The notes beneath the pieces are model-generated. The model was not told the DNA's origin. It saw only the letters and a program-made list of their open reading frames with translations, and made no database searches. Positions 1 to 6,868 of a DNA stretch of 7,951 nt are shown here, in pieces (the first letter of the stretch is position 1; every line of letters begins with the position of its first letter). The stretch comes from JAQIBY01 sp034658655 (GTDB lineage: Bacteria > Bacteroidota > Bacteroidia > Bacteroidales > ML635J-15): NCBI GenBank assembly GCA_034658655.1, contig JAYEFQ010000158.1, positions 1-7,951 of the forward strand. Reading direction: 5' to 3'. Position numbers and translations under genes: made by a program.

Positions 1-1
1 A

Positions 2-430
2 ATTGAGAAAAAACCAGCCAATACAAATACTAAATTACCAGGAAATGAAACAACAATAGTAGAAGCCGTAAAAAAGTCTATGATTATTCCGATTTCCGAA
101 ACACAAAAAATTAAATATAAAGAACCAATAGTAGTAAAGTGTATTGCCGTAGAAGACCATGTCGAACCCGGACAAATAATTGTCGTAACCGGTTAATATT
201 ATCAGAAATTTAATGTAACAGAAACTATTTCAGGAAAAATTGATGAAATATTTGAAGTTGATTATATTACTTATATCCCTGTAAATGAGGAAAATATTGA
301 AATCAACAGCACTCATATTTTAATACTGCAAGAAAGTCATGCAGACGGAAAATATCATCTTATAAAAGTTCTTTACGATACTGAAACTAATCGAAAAGAA
401 ATAAATACAGCTATTAGTAAACTTTCTTAA
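2..430 (+). pseudogene. 3' part of an unrecognised protein gene, split by an in-frame TAA
   Basis: One reading frame is open from the left edge to a TAA at 194-196 (64 codons). The same frame then continues without another stop for 77 codons to the TAA at 428-430. The second part contains no Met, GTG or TTG codon, so it cannot easily start on its own. Its composition is protein-like, with alternating hydrophobic and polar residues such as IFEVDYITYIPV and THILILQES. The simplest reading is one gene carrying a nonsense mutation near codon 65 of the visible part. The other genes here use TAA as an ordinary stop, so genome-wide recoding is unlikely. I do not recognise the family; the sequence suggests a mostly beta-strand protein. 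The 5' end lies outside the window. An alternative is that the true protein ends at 196 and the rest is its decaying former C-terminus. Confidence 0.6.
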
Positions 431-463
431 CAGCCACTTATTTGAAAAATTAAAATAAGAAAA

Positions 464-571
464 ATGAAACTATTTATTTTATCCATACACTTATCATGAT
501 ATTTACAACAGCGTGTGGACAAAACAAATGACAGCTCTGATATCGAAAAAACGAGTAAAAACCATTATTGA
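464..571 (+). pseudogene. Frameshifted N-terminus of a lipoprotein gene
   Basis: An ATG at 464 begins MKLFILSIHLS and stops at 497-499. An overlapping ATG at 496, in the next frame, reads MIFTTACGQNK and stops at 529-531. From 527 the original frame resumes with NDSSDIEKTSKN up to a TGA at 569. Joined across two compensating frame changes, this reads as a typical Bacteroidota lipoprotein start: a charged Met-Lys, a hydrophobic stretch, a lipobox-like TTAC followed by Gly, then a polar acidic tether. Nothing recognisable as the lipoprotein's body follows; after about position 570 the sequence passes into the RhuM-like remnant. I infer a dead gene truncated by a rearrangement. The resemblance rests on only about 35 codons, so this call is tentative. 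Confidence 0.45.
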
Positions 572-611
572 CATAGTTACTACTATTTATAAATTTAATT
601 TTGACCAACCT

Positions 612-1108
612 ATTAATTCGTTCAATGCATTAAACGAAGAATTAAAAGACACTTCAGTTGTCGCAAAATTTGCGACAACTGCTAGCGATGGTAAAGATTA
701 TAGGGTATCTTTTATGATGGTCAAACATTTGATGCTTATGCGTTTATTTCAGAATTAATAAAATCTGCAAAAAAAACCATTATCCTGATTGATAATTACA
801 TTGACGAATCAGTTTTAACCTTACTGTCAAAGCGGAACAAAGCTGTGGACGCCTTTATTTACACGAAATACATAAGCAAACAACTTAAACTAAACATCAA
901 AAAGCATAATCAACAATACCCAAAAATTGACATTAAAACTTTTGCAAAATCACATGACAGGGTTTTAATCATTGATAATGAAATAGTTTATCACATTGGA
1001 GCATCATTAAAAGACCTCGGGAAACGATGGTTCGCTTTTTCAAAAATAAAAATTGATAGTTTTGAACTCATCAATAAACTCAATGACAATGCTAAACAAC
1101 AAGCTTAA
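612..1108 (+). pseudogene. RhuM-family protein remnant, start lost and internally deleted
   Basis: Two pieces in different frames belong to one known architecture. From about 612 to 712, frame 3 encodes NEELKDTSVVAKFATTASDG followed by KDYRVSF, which resembles the N-terminal region of virulence RhuM family proteins. From 704 to 1108, frame 2 encodes 134 residues that resemble the C-terminal domain found in Bacteroidota RhuM and ORF6N proteins. This part includes GIFYDGQTFDAY, IILIDNYIDE, VLTLLSKR, SHDRVLIIDN and HIGASLKDLGKRWFAFSK. SHDRVLIID resembles a degenerate phospholipase-D HKD strand. The usual central section, including the conserved GYRV and FRxWA region, is missing. The true N-terminus is also missing, and the two pieces are out of frame at about 704-713. 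A GTG at 845 could start an 87-residue fragment, but that would cut the domain. RhuM proteins are accessory genes of poorly understood function. Family recognition is from memory of conserved motifs. Confidence 0.72.
655..681. repeat. Perfect 27-nt palindrome (13-bp arms, 1-nt centre)
   Basis: The left arm CAGTTGTCGCAAA (655-667) and right arm TTTGCGACAACTG (669-681) are exact reverse complements around a single A at 668. It lies inside the RhuM-like remnant, over the codons for SVVAKFATTA, which are part of the family's conserved protein sequence. It may be a chance product of codon choice, an operator-like site or a recombination scar. As RNA it would form a tight stem with almost no loop, so a DNA-level role or coincidence is more likely. 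Confidence 0.85.
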
Positions 1109-1167
1109 AAGGACTTTAGATAAATTAGAATTGAGGAAGGTAATATTAAATTTGCTCAAGAATTTTC

Positions 1168-1175
1168 TATCTTTG
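1168..1175 (+). promoter_or_regulatory. Candidate Bacteroidota -7 promoter element (TATCTTTG)
   Basis: TATCTTTG matches the Bacteroidota housekeeping -7 consensus TAnnTTTG at every fixed position and is followed by C, as is common. It lies 64 nt before the ATG at 1240, directly ahead of the six-gene co-directional run, and would start transcription near 1182 with a leader of roughly 58 nt. The upstream half is weak. The nearest TTG (1152-1154) is only 13 nt away rather than the usual 17-23, and the next (1131-1133) is 34 nt away. It is therefore a good -7 match without a convincing -33. Confidence 0.5.
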
Positions 1176-1204
1176 CCGTGGCATTGAATTTGCTACAATA
1201 AAAT

Positions 1205-1224
1205 GGTTTAATATCGGTTTAATA
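1205..1224 (+). repeat. Tandem 9-nt direct repeat in the operon leader
   Basis: GGTTTAATA occurs at 1205-1213 and again at 1216-1224, an 11-nt period separated by TC, just upstream of the start codon at 1240. ATATCG also recurs at 1211-1216 and 1230-1235. In such AT-rich sequence this may be chance. If meaningful, the roughly one-helical-turn spacing would suit two half-sites for a DNA-binding protein. The rest of 1109-1239 shows no gene. Confidence 0.4.
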
Positions 1225-1239
1225 AATAAATATCGCATT

Positions 1240-2061
1240 ATGCAAAAAACACTGTATCTCATCGCAATAATCATATTCACTGTAAATCTGAGTTTTGGAC
1301 AAACAACTCAAGGAGAAGATTCTGTATTGAATTACACTGACATTAGTGGAAACAAACAGGGGAAGTGGATAAAATATTACGATGATGACAATAAGTACAT
1401 TCGCTATAGCGGATTTTTCATCAATAATGAACCACAAGGCGTGTTTAAACATTATCATCCAAACGGAAAAATCAAAGCCATGCAAGAATTTAATGATGAT
1501 GGCAGCTCAATTATTGAAATACACTGGGAGAACGGCAACCTTGGTGCTCGTGGCAGTTACAATGCCAAAAAAGAACGACATGGCAAATGGATTTTTCATT
1601 ACGCTGGTGGAGAAAGACAAAAAGAGACCAACTACAATAAAGATATAGTCGAGGGACTAGAAACAGCCTACTATAAAAACGGTAAAAAACTCACGGAAAT
1701 TTATTACGAAAACGGTGTTAAACAAGGAGAATACACCTTTTATTTTGACAATGGAAACGTCCGTGAAAAAGGATTTTACGAAAACGGCAAAAAACACGGC
1801 AAATTTAAAGTTTACTATCCCAATGGCAGCTTAGATGAAAAGGGATATTACCAAGACAATCGTAAAGAAGGAGATTGGTTAGTTTCAAATCAAGACGGAA
1901 AATTTGACACCGTTGAATATCGTGCAGGCGTTCGTACAGATAGAGATAGCCTTGAAAATGAATTCTGGGAAAAGGCAGAATGGGCAAAAGAAAACCAAGA
2001 TAAATTTACAAATCCAGAAGATTATCTCGATAATCCACTTGAATATTTCCGCCGCCACTAA
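1240..2061 (+). CDS. Secreted MORN-like (MORN_2 / YwqK-type) repeat protein
   Basis: This 273-residue protein begins with a clear signal peptide: MQK, a hydrophobic core at about 4-18, and a probable cleavage after Gly20 in SFGQ. Residues about 35-215 are a run of imperfect 20-24 residue repeats built on the pattern YY.NG...G.w..Y. Examples are NGKIKAMQEF, NGNLGARGSY, YYENGVKQGEYTFYFDNG, NGNVREKGFYENGKKHGKFK and NGSLDEKGYY. These match MORN_2-type repeats, often annotated as YwqK-family antitoxin-like. No toxin partner is adjacent, so I would not call it an antitoxin. The repeats form extended beta-hairpin sheets, and the molecular role is unknown. The C-terminus from about 236 is charged and aromatic (EFWEKAEWAK, LDNPLEYFRRH) and lies outside the repeats. 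It is the first gene of the run, 9 nt before mnmA, with a candidate promoter at 1168. The ATG is preferred because the signal peptide starts there; no Shine-Dalgarno sequence is visible. Confidence 0.85.
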   Translation: MQKTLYLIAIIIFTVNLSFGQTTQGEDSVLNYTDISGNKQGKWIKYYDDDNKYIRYSGFFINNEPQGVFKHYHPNGKIKAMQEFNDDGSSIIEIHWENGNLGARGSYNAKKERHGKWIFHYAGGERQKETNYNKDIVEGLETAYYKNGKKLTEIYYENGVKQGEYTFYFDNGNVREKGFYENGKKHGKFKVYYPNGSLDEKGYYQDNRKEGDWLVSNQDGKFDTVEYRAGVRTDRDSLENEFWEKAEWAKENQDKFTNPEDYLDNPLEYFRRH

Positions 2062-2070
2062 ACAACAATT

Positions 2071-3150
2071 ATGAAAAAATTATTATTGGCAATGAGTGGT
2101 GGAACTGACAGCTCAGTTTCTGCCATTTTATTAAAAAACCAAGCATATAAAATACAAGGCATCACTTTCAAAATGTGGGAAACTGATTTTGCATCATGCG
2201 ACGAAAAGGAAAAAGGATGCTGCGATGCAGAAAGTTTACTCGAAGCCAGAGAGCTTGCACAAAAATTAAATTTTCCTCACGAAATCATCGATATCCGAAA
2301 TGAATTTGAGCATTATGTCATTAAAAATTTCGTCAATGAATACATGCTGGGAAAAACACCAAATCCCTGTGTTGTCTGCAACACACACATCAAATGGGGA
2401 TTACTGCTTGATGAAATGAAAGAACGAGGCTGTGATTATTATGCAACTGGGCATTATGCACGCATCCGTGAAGAAAACGGACGTTTTATTCTGATGAAAG
2501 GCGCTGACACAAAAAAAGATCAATCCTATTTTCTTTGGACACTCACGCAGAAACAGCTCAAACATACAATTTTCCCTTTGGGAGAACTGACAAAAGACAA
2601 AGTACGTGAAATTGCAAAAGAAAATGGCTTTATACGCATTGCAGAAAAGCGCGAATCGCAAGAAATATGCTTTGTTCGAGACAATGATTACCGAAATTTC
2701 CTAAATGAATATGTTAAAGATATTGAGAAAAAAATCAAACCAGGAAATTTTGTAAATACAGACAGAAAAATTCTCGGACAACATAAAGGCTACCCCTATT
2801 ATACCATCGGACAACGAAAAGGATTAAACATTGCACTCGGAAAACCTGCCTATGTTCTGTCCATTGATGCGAAGAAAAATGAAATTGTACTTGGAGATTA
2901 CGATCAATTAGCCTGCAAAACTGTACGCTTAACAAATACAAACTGGATTAAATTTCCCGAACCACCTACAAATCTGGAAATTGAAGCAAAAATCAGGTAC
3001 AACTCCCCTGCCGTCCCCGGAACGATTAATAAAGACGAACAAGGATACTATCTAAGCCTCAATCAAGAGGTTTTTGCTGTAACTAAAGGACAATCCTGTA
3101 TCATTTACGATGGAGATGATGTAATTGGAGGTGGTATAATTGCAGAATAA
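2071..3150 (+). CDS. mnmA: tRNA-specific 2-thiouridylase MnmA
   Basis: MnmA is a cytoplasmic ATP-dependent enzyme that converts the wobble uridine (U34) of Lys, Glu and Gln tRNAs to 2-thiouridine, with sulfur delivered from a cysteine desulfurase. The 359 residues are full length. Residues 9-15 are the ATP-binding PP-loop SGGTDSS, with Thr12 where Val or Ile is usual. PNPCVVCN at 97-104 carries the probable catalytic Cys103, and SQEICFV at 196-202 carries the partner Cys200. Other signatures are ATGHYARI (125-132), KKDQSYFLW (148-156) and TIGQRKGLNI (245-254). A GCC-containing insert after the first strand pair (about 49-51) is typical of the Bacteroidota type. The C-terminal third is the beta-barrel that closes over the tRNA end. 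It begins 9 nt after the MORN-like gene and ends 27 nt before the lipoprotein, so co-transcription is likely. Thr12 is conservative and need not affect activity. Confidence 0.96.
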   Translation: MKKLLLAMSGGTDSSVSAILLKNQAYKIQGITFKMWETDFASCDEKEKGCCDAESLLEARELAQKLNFPHEIIDIRNEFEHYVIKNFVNEYMLGKTPNPCVVCNTHIKWGLLLDEMKERGCDYYATGHYARIREENGRFILMKGADTKKDQSYFLWTLTQKQLKHTIFPLGELTKDKVREIAKENGFIRIAEKRESQEICFVRDNDYRNFLNEYVKDIEKKIKPGNFVNTDRKILGQHKGYPYYTIGQRKGLNIALGKPAYVLSIDAKKNEIVLGDYDQLACKTVRLTNTNWIKFPEPPTNLEIEAKIRYNSPAVPGTINKDEQGYYLSLNQEVFAVTKGQSCIIYDGDDVIGGGIIAE

Positions 3151-3177
3151 TGTGTATATTTATAAAAATTTCCTGCA

Positions 3178-3885
3178 ATGAAAAAACTGTTTGGAATACT
3201 TAGCATAATTATAATTATTTTCGCTTGTACTAAGGAAAACGAAACCTTTTTCGCAAGCTTGGACAGAGGTTATTATCCCTTAGAATCTGGGGCATACAAT
3301 CTTTATGAGGTTACTGAAATCATTATCGACGAGCCATCAAATATCTATGACACAGCTAAATACCAACTAAAAGAGTTAATTGGCGGTTCGTATCAGGATG
3401 ATTTAGGCACCACAACCTATCTCCTACTTAGATACAAACGAGAAAATGCAAATCAATCCTGGGATGTGTCTGATGTTTGGTCAGTTCAGTACAATGATTA
3501 TCGGCTTTTTGTTACCGAAGAAAATATCCGCTATGTTAAAATGATTTTTGCTCTTGCCATAAACAAAACATGGGATGGAAATGCTTATAACACGCTCGAT
3601 GCGAATGATTATGAAATTACAAATTTGGATGAAAGCTTTATGCTTAACGGACAATCATATGACTCAGTCCTAACGGTTATCCACGAAGCAGACTCATCAC
3701 TGATTCATAAGAACTATGCGCTTGAACGATATGCACGCGACACAGGTTTAATATATAAAGAAATAACCTACATAAACTCACAAGAAATTGAGCCTGGAGT
3801 ACCATTAGAAGAGCGTATAACAACAGGCACAATTTACAAACAAACTTTTATTGAACGAGAAAGAGAAACAAATTATGAAAATTAG
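3178..3885 (+). CDS. Bacteroidota lipoprotein of unknown function
   Basis: The 235-residue product starts MKKLFGILSIIIIIFAC. This is a lipoprotein signal peptide with the lipobox IFAC at 14-17, so Cys17 should be lipidated after cleavage. The next residues, TKENE, are polar and charged. The mature part contains RGYYPLESGAYNLYEV (about 30-45), a pattern seen in many uncharacterised Bacteroidota lipoproteins where a YfPL.xG.yW.Y segment opens a beta-rich fold. No catalytic motif is apparent. The basic-acidic end ERERETNYEN overlaps the next gene. It begins 27 nt after mnmA, and its last 11 nt overlap the start of the S8 protease gene, so the two are probably translationally coupled. They may function together in the envelope, but the sequence does not show this. 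I recognise the type, not a named family. Confidence 0.82.
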   Translation: MKKLFGILSIIIIIFACTKENETFFASLDRGYYPLESGAYNLYEVTEIIIDEPSNIYDTAKYQLKELIGGSYQDDLGTTTYLLLRYKRENANQSWDVSDVWSVQYNDYRLFVTEENIRYVKMIFALAINKTWDGNAYNTLDANDYEITNLDESFMLNGQSYDSVLTVIHEADSSLIHKNYALERYARDTGLIYKEITYINSQEIEPGVPLEERITTGTIYKQTFIERERETNYEN

Positions 3886-5497
3886 TATTATTACCATATC
3901 CCTTTTACTATTTGCCAGCAGTATGTTTGCGCAAGAGAATGCAGATGTTTACTGGATTCAATTCACCGATAAAGCAAACAATAATTATGAATTGTCTCAG
4001 CCCGATCAGTTCCTAAGTCAAAAATCACTTGATCGCCGCACAAATCAAAACATCAGCATAGACTACAAAGACCTTCCGGTATCAATTTTTTATCTCGACT
4101 CCCTATCAAACATGGGAATTAACATTCGATACACCTCAAAATGGCTAAACGGAGCAGCAATTCAATCTGCTGATACAGAACTTATTGACACGATAGAAAA
4201 TGTGGAATTTATTTCCGAAAAATTCATTATTCGAGAGCTAATTGAATATCCAAAATCGGCGAAAGCTACAAAAGAAAACGCGTTGAATTACGGATATAGT
4301 GAAAATCAAATCAGCATGTTAAACGGACATATTTTACACAATCAAGGCTATACCGGACAAAATATGCTGATTGCCGTTTTAGACTCAGGATTCCTAGGTG
4401 TTCCCTCGCTTTCAAGTTTTCAGGCATTGCTAAATGAAAACCGTGTTATTGATACACGCGATTTTGTGGACGGAGATAATGATGTTTATGCGCATCACAA
4501 TCATGGAAGAGCAGTGCTCTCAATTCTTGCTGCAAGAGAAGAAGACAGTTTAGTCGGTAGCGCACCTGATGCCAATTACTTGTTGCTTCGTACTGAAGAT
4601 GCAGCATCCGAACAACTTATTGAAGAATATAATTGGATTGCCGCAGCAGAATATGCAGATAGTGTTGGCGCAGACATAATCAGTGTTTCACTTGGATATA
4701 CCGAATACGACAACGAAATTTGGTCATATTCAAATGATGATTTAGATGGCAGAACTGCGCCCATTTCAATTGCAGCCACGATTGCAGCATCACGAGGAAT
4801 TTTAGTGTTAACAGCAGCAGGAAACAGTGGAAATGATACAAATCCCAAAATTTCAACTCCTGCAGATGCTGATAGCATTTTAACAATCGGAGCAACCAAT
4901 AACGAAGGGGAATATGCATCATTCTCATCCATCGGATATTCAGCTGATGGTCGAGTAAAACCCGACATTGTAGCCCAAGGCGAAGCAACTTGGTTTCAAG
5001 GTGGTGACGGACAATTTGAAAGTGGAAACGGCACATCCTTCTCCACTCCCATTGCATCTGGTCTCACGGCATGTTTATGGCAGGCAAATCCGCAAATGAG
5101 TAATATGGAAATACTTCGTGCCATACAAGAAAGTAGCAGTCAATACGAAAATCCTGACCAATACCTAGGATATGGGATTCCCGATTTTGCCTCCGCAAAT
5201 TTAGCACTCAAAAACATCAATTATACCTCTTTTGGAGATGAAATGCTAACAAATCTGTATCCAAATCCATGCTCAAATGTTCTACAAATTGAATTTTACT
5301 CCGTTGACACACAAAAACTTGAAATTTCCATTGTCAATATGCAAGGACAAATTGTGTATAAACAAGCACATCCGGTGTATCGTACATCGTATAACACGCT
5401 AAATATCAATGATGTTGCAAACCTTCCAAAAGGAATGTATATATTGAGAATATTAACACAAAATATGGTACACACTAAAGCATTTGTAAAACAATAA
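3875..5497 (+). CDS. S8 (subtilisin-like) serine protease with T9SS sorting domain
   Basis: The protein has 540 residues from the ATG at 3875. A TTG at 3851 would add eight polar residues ahead of the signal peptide and is rejected. The signal peptide is 1-20, ending FASSMFAQ. Residues about 21-150 form an N-terminal region with LSQKSLDRRTNQNI and SKWLNG, as in other Bacteroidota S8 proteases, probably a propeptide-like domain. The catalytic domain carries Asp170 (AVLDSGF), His210 (HNHGRAVLS), oxyanion Asn317 (TAAGNSGN) and Ser388 (NGTSFSTPIASG), so the triad is complete. Residues about 459-540 are a type A T9SS sorting domain. It starts LYPNPCSNVLQIEF, continues ISIVNMQGQIVYKQ and LPKGMYILRI, and ends KAFVKQ. 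The protein should cross the inner membrane by Sec and the outer membrane by T9SS, where the domain is cleaved and the enzyme released or surface-attached. It overlaps the lipoprotein gene by 11 nt and ends 3 nt before xseA. The substrate is unknown. Confidence 0.95.
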   Translation: MKISIITISLLLFASSMFAQENADVYWIQFTDKANNNYELSQPDQFLSQKSLDRRTNQNISIDYKDLPVSIFYLDSLSNMGINIRYTSKWLNGAAIQSADTELIDTIENVEFISEKFIIRELIEYPKSAKATKENALNYGYSENQISMLNGHILHNQGYTGQNMLIAVLDSGFLGVPSLSSFQALLNENRVIDTRDFVDGDNDVYAHHNHGRAVLSILAAREEDSLVGSAPDANYLLLRTEDAASEQLIEEYNWIAAAEYADSVGADIISVSLGYTEYDNEIWSYSNDDLDGRTAPISIAATIAASRGILVLTAAGNSGNDTNPKISTPADADSILTIGATNNEGEYASFSSIGYSADGRVKPDIVAQGEATWFQGGDGQFESGNGTSFSTPIASGLTACLWQANPQMSNMEILRAIQESSSQYENPDQYLGYGIPDFASANLALKNINYTSFGDEMLTNLYPNPCSNVLQIEFYSVDTQKLEISIVNMQGQIVYKQAHPVYRTSYNTLNINDVANLPKGMYILRILTQNMVHTKAFVKQ

Positions 5498-5500
5498 AGC

Positions 5501-6868
5501 ATGGCAGAACAGCCAATAAGTTTACTCGAATTACAACGCAATATTCAGCATGCAGTACGAAATGAACTGGAAATGCATTACTGGGTAATTGCGGAAATTA
5601 GTGATTTCAATGTCAATTATCGAGGACACTGCTATCTCAGCTTGGTGGAAAAAGATAAAAATGGCGACAAGATAAAAGCAAAAGCCCGTGGAATTATTTG
5701 GGCAAGCCGATATCGAATGCTCAGTGCTTATTTTCAATCCGGTAGCGGTGAAAGCATGAAAGCCGGAATAAAAGTCATGGTAAAAGTTACCGTCGATTAT
5801 CATGAACTTTACGGATTGAGTTTGCAAATTATTGACATTGATCCGACTTACACCCTCGGCGATATTGAACGTAGGCGCAGAGAAATCATACAACAATTGG
5901 AAGATGCCGGAATTATGGAGATGAACAAAACCCTTGATCCACCGCTTTTAATTCAAAACATTGCTGTTATTTCATCTGATACTGCGGCAGGGTTCGGAGA
6001 TTTTGTTGCACAAATGGAAACAAACTCAAAGCATTACGATTTTAAATTACACCTTTTTAAAGCGGCGATGCAGGGAGTTGACACAGAAAAAACTGTCATT
6101 AAAGCACTTGAAGCCATTTATAATGCTGAAATCGATTATGATGTCGTCATCATTATCCGTGGTGGTGGTTCACGAACCGATTTAGCAGCTTTCGACAATT
6201 TCGAAATTGCATCAAATATTGCGCAATTTCCAATTCCTGTGCTTTCAGGAATAGGACATGAACGTGATGCATCAGTTGTTGATTTAGTGGCTTTTAAACA
6301 TCTAAAAACCCCAACTGCTGTGGCCGAATTTATTTTGGAACACACAGAAGGATTAGAAGAAAGCTTAGATTATGAGCTGAATCGACTCTTAAATGTCACA
6401 CGACTTTATATTGAAAATCAAGAAGACAAGCTGAATCGAATCAATACAATATTTATTCCAACGGTAAGGCGCGCGCTTGCGAATCAATCAAATCAATTAA
6501 ATTTTCTTGCAAGCAGATTGCATCGTTCAATTCGAAATAATCTTGTGGAAAAAGCAAGTCGAGTTAATCAACTCGAATACAGAATAAAAAGCAATTTGAA
6601 TGCGCTTTTCAAATCTGAAAACCACAATCTAAACAACCAAATAAATCGCTTACAATCAGCTAATAGAGGGTTTATCAACTCACAAAACATCCAACTCGAT
6701 AAATTGGAACAGTATATCTTATCAAACGATCCAAAACGCTTATTAGAAAAAGGATACAGCCTGACAACAAAAAATGGGAAACGAATTGACAGTATAAAAT
6801 CATTGAATAAAGGAGAGACAATTAAAACCTGGTTTAAAGATGGTACAGTGGATAGTGAAATACTTTAA
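5501..6868 (+). CDS. xseA: Exodeoxyribonuclease VII large subunit XseA
   Basis: XseA is the catalytic subunit of exonuclease VII, a cytoplasmic enzyme that cuts single-stranded DNA processively from both ends into short oligonucleotides during repair. The 455-residue length is normal. Residues about 25-115 are the N-terminal OB-fold that binds ssDNA (WVIAEISDFN, RGHCYLSLVEKD). The catalytic domain follows, with VISSDTAAGFGDF (156-168), RGGGSRTDLAAFDN (220-233) and SGIGHERDASVVDLVAFKHL (249-268), containing His253 and Asp256. Residues about 285-410 are rich in Leu, Asn and charged residues and form the long coiled coil that normally carries XseB. The C-terminal segment LLEKGYSLTTKNGK is the usual closing element. 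The gene starts 3 nt after the protease stop and overlaps the following barrel gene. XseB, often encoded directly downstream, is absent here, and no short ORF with its features appears in the window. Confidence 0.96.
   Translation: MAEQPISLLELQRNIQHAVRNELEMHYWVIAEISDFNVNYRGHCYLSLVEKDKNGDKIKAKARGIIWASRYRMLSAYFQSGSGESMKAGIKVMVKVTVDYHELYGLSLQIIDIDPTYTLGDIERRRREIIQQLEDAGIMEMNKTLDPPLLIQNIAVISSDTAAGFGDFVAQMETNSKHYDFKLHLFKAAMQGVDTEKTVIKALEAIYNAEIDYDVVIIIRGGGSRTDLAAFDNFEIASNIAQFPIPVLSGIGHERDASVVDLVAFKHLKTPTAVAEFILEHTEGLEESLDYELNRLLNVTRLYIENQEDKLNRINTIFIPTVRRALANQSNQLNFLASRLHRSIRNNLVEKASRVNQLEYRIKSNLNALFKSENHNLNNQINRLQSANRGFINSQNIQLDKLEQYILSNDPKRLLEKGYSLTTKNGKRIDSIKSLNKGETIKTWFKDGTVDSEIL

Noticed and set aside
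845..1108. Separate 87-residue gene starting at GTG 845
   Set aside because: The frame is open and homologous upstream to 704, so 845 falls inside a conserved domain; it is part of the RhuM remnant.
1219..1485. Minus-strand ORF of 88 codons across the start of the MORN-like gene
   Set aside because: It is antisense to the signal peptide and repeats of a clear gene; its hydrophobicity is a by-product of the opposite strand.
1240..2061. Antitoxin of a toxin-antitoxin pair, as YwqK-like proteins are often labelled
   Set aside because: It carries a signal peptide, has no adjacent toxin gene, and sits in a housekeeping operon.
4576..5057. Two minus-strand ORFs of 125-130 codons inside the protease gene
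   Set aside because: They are antisense shadows of a well-supported S8 protease coding region and show no recognisable domain.
5531..5896. Minus-strand ORF of 121 codons inside xseA
   Set aside because: It is a shadow of the conserved OB-fold coding region, with no family resemblance.
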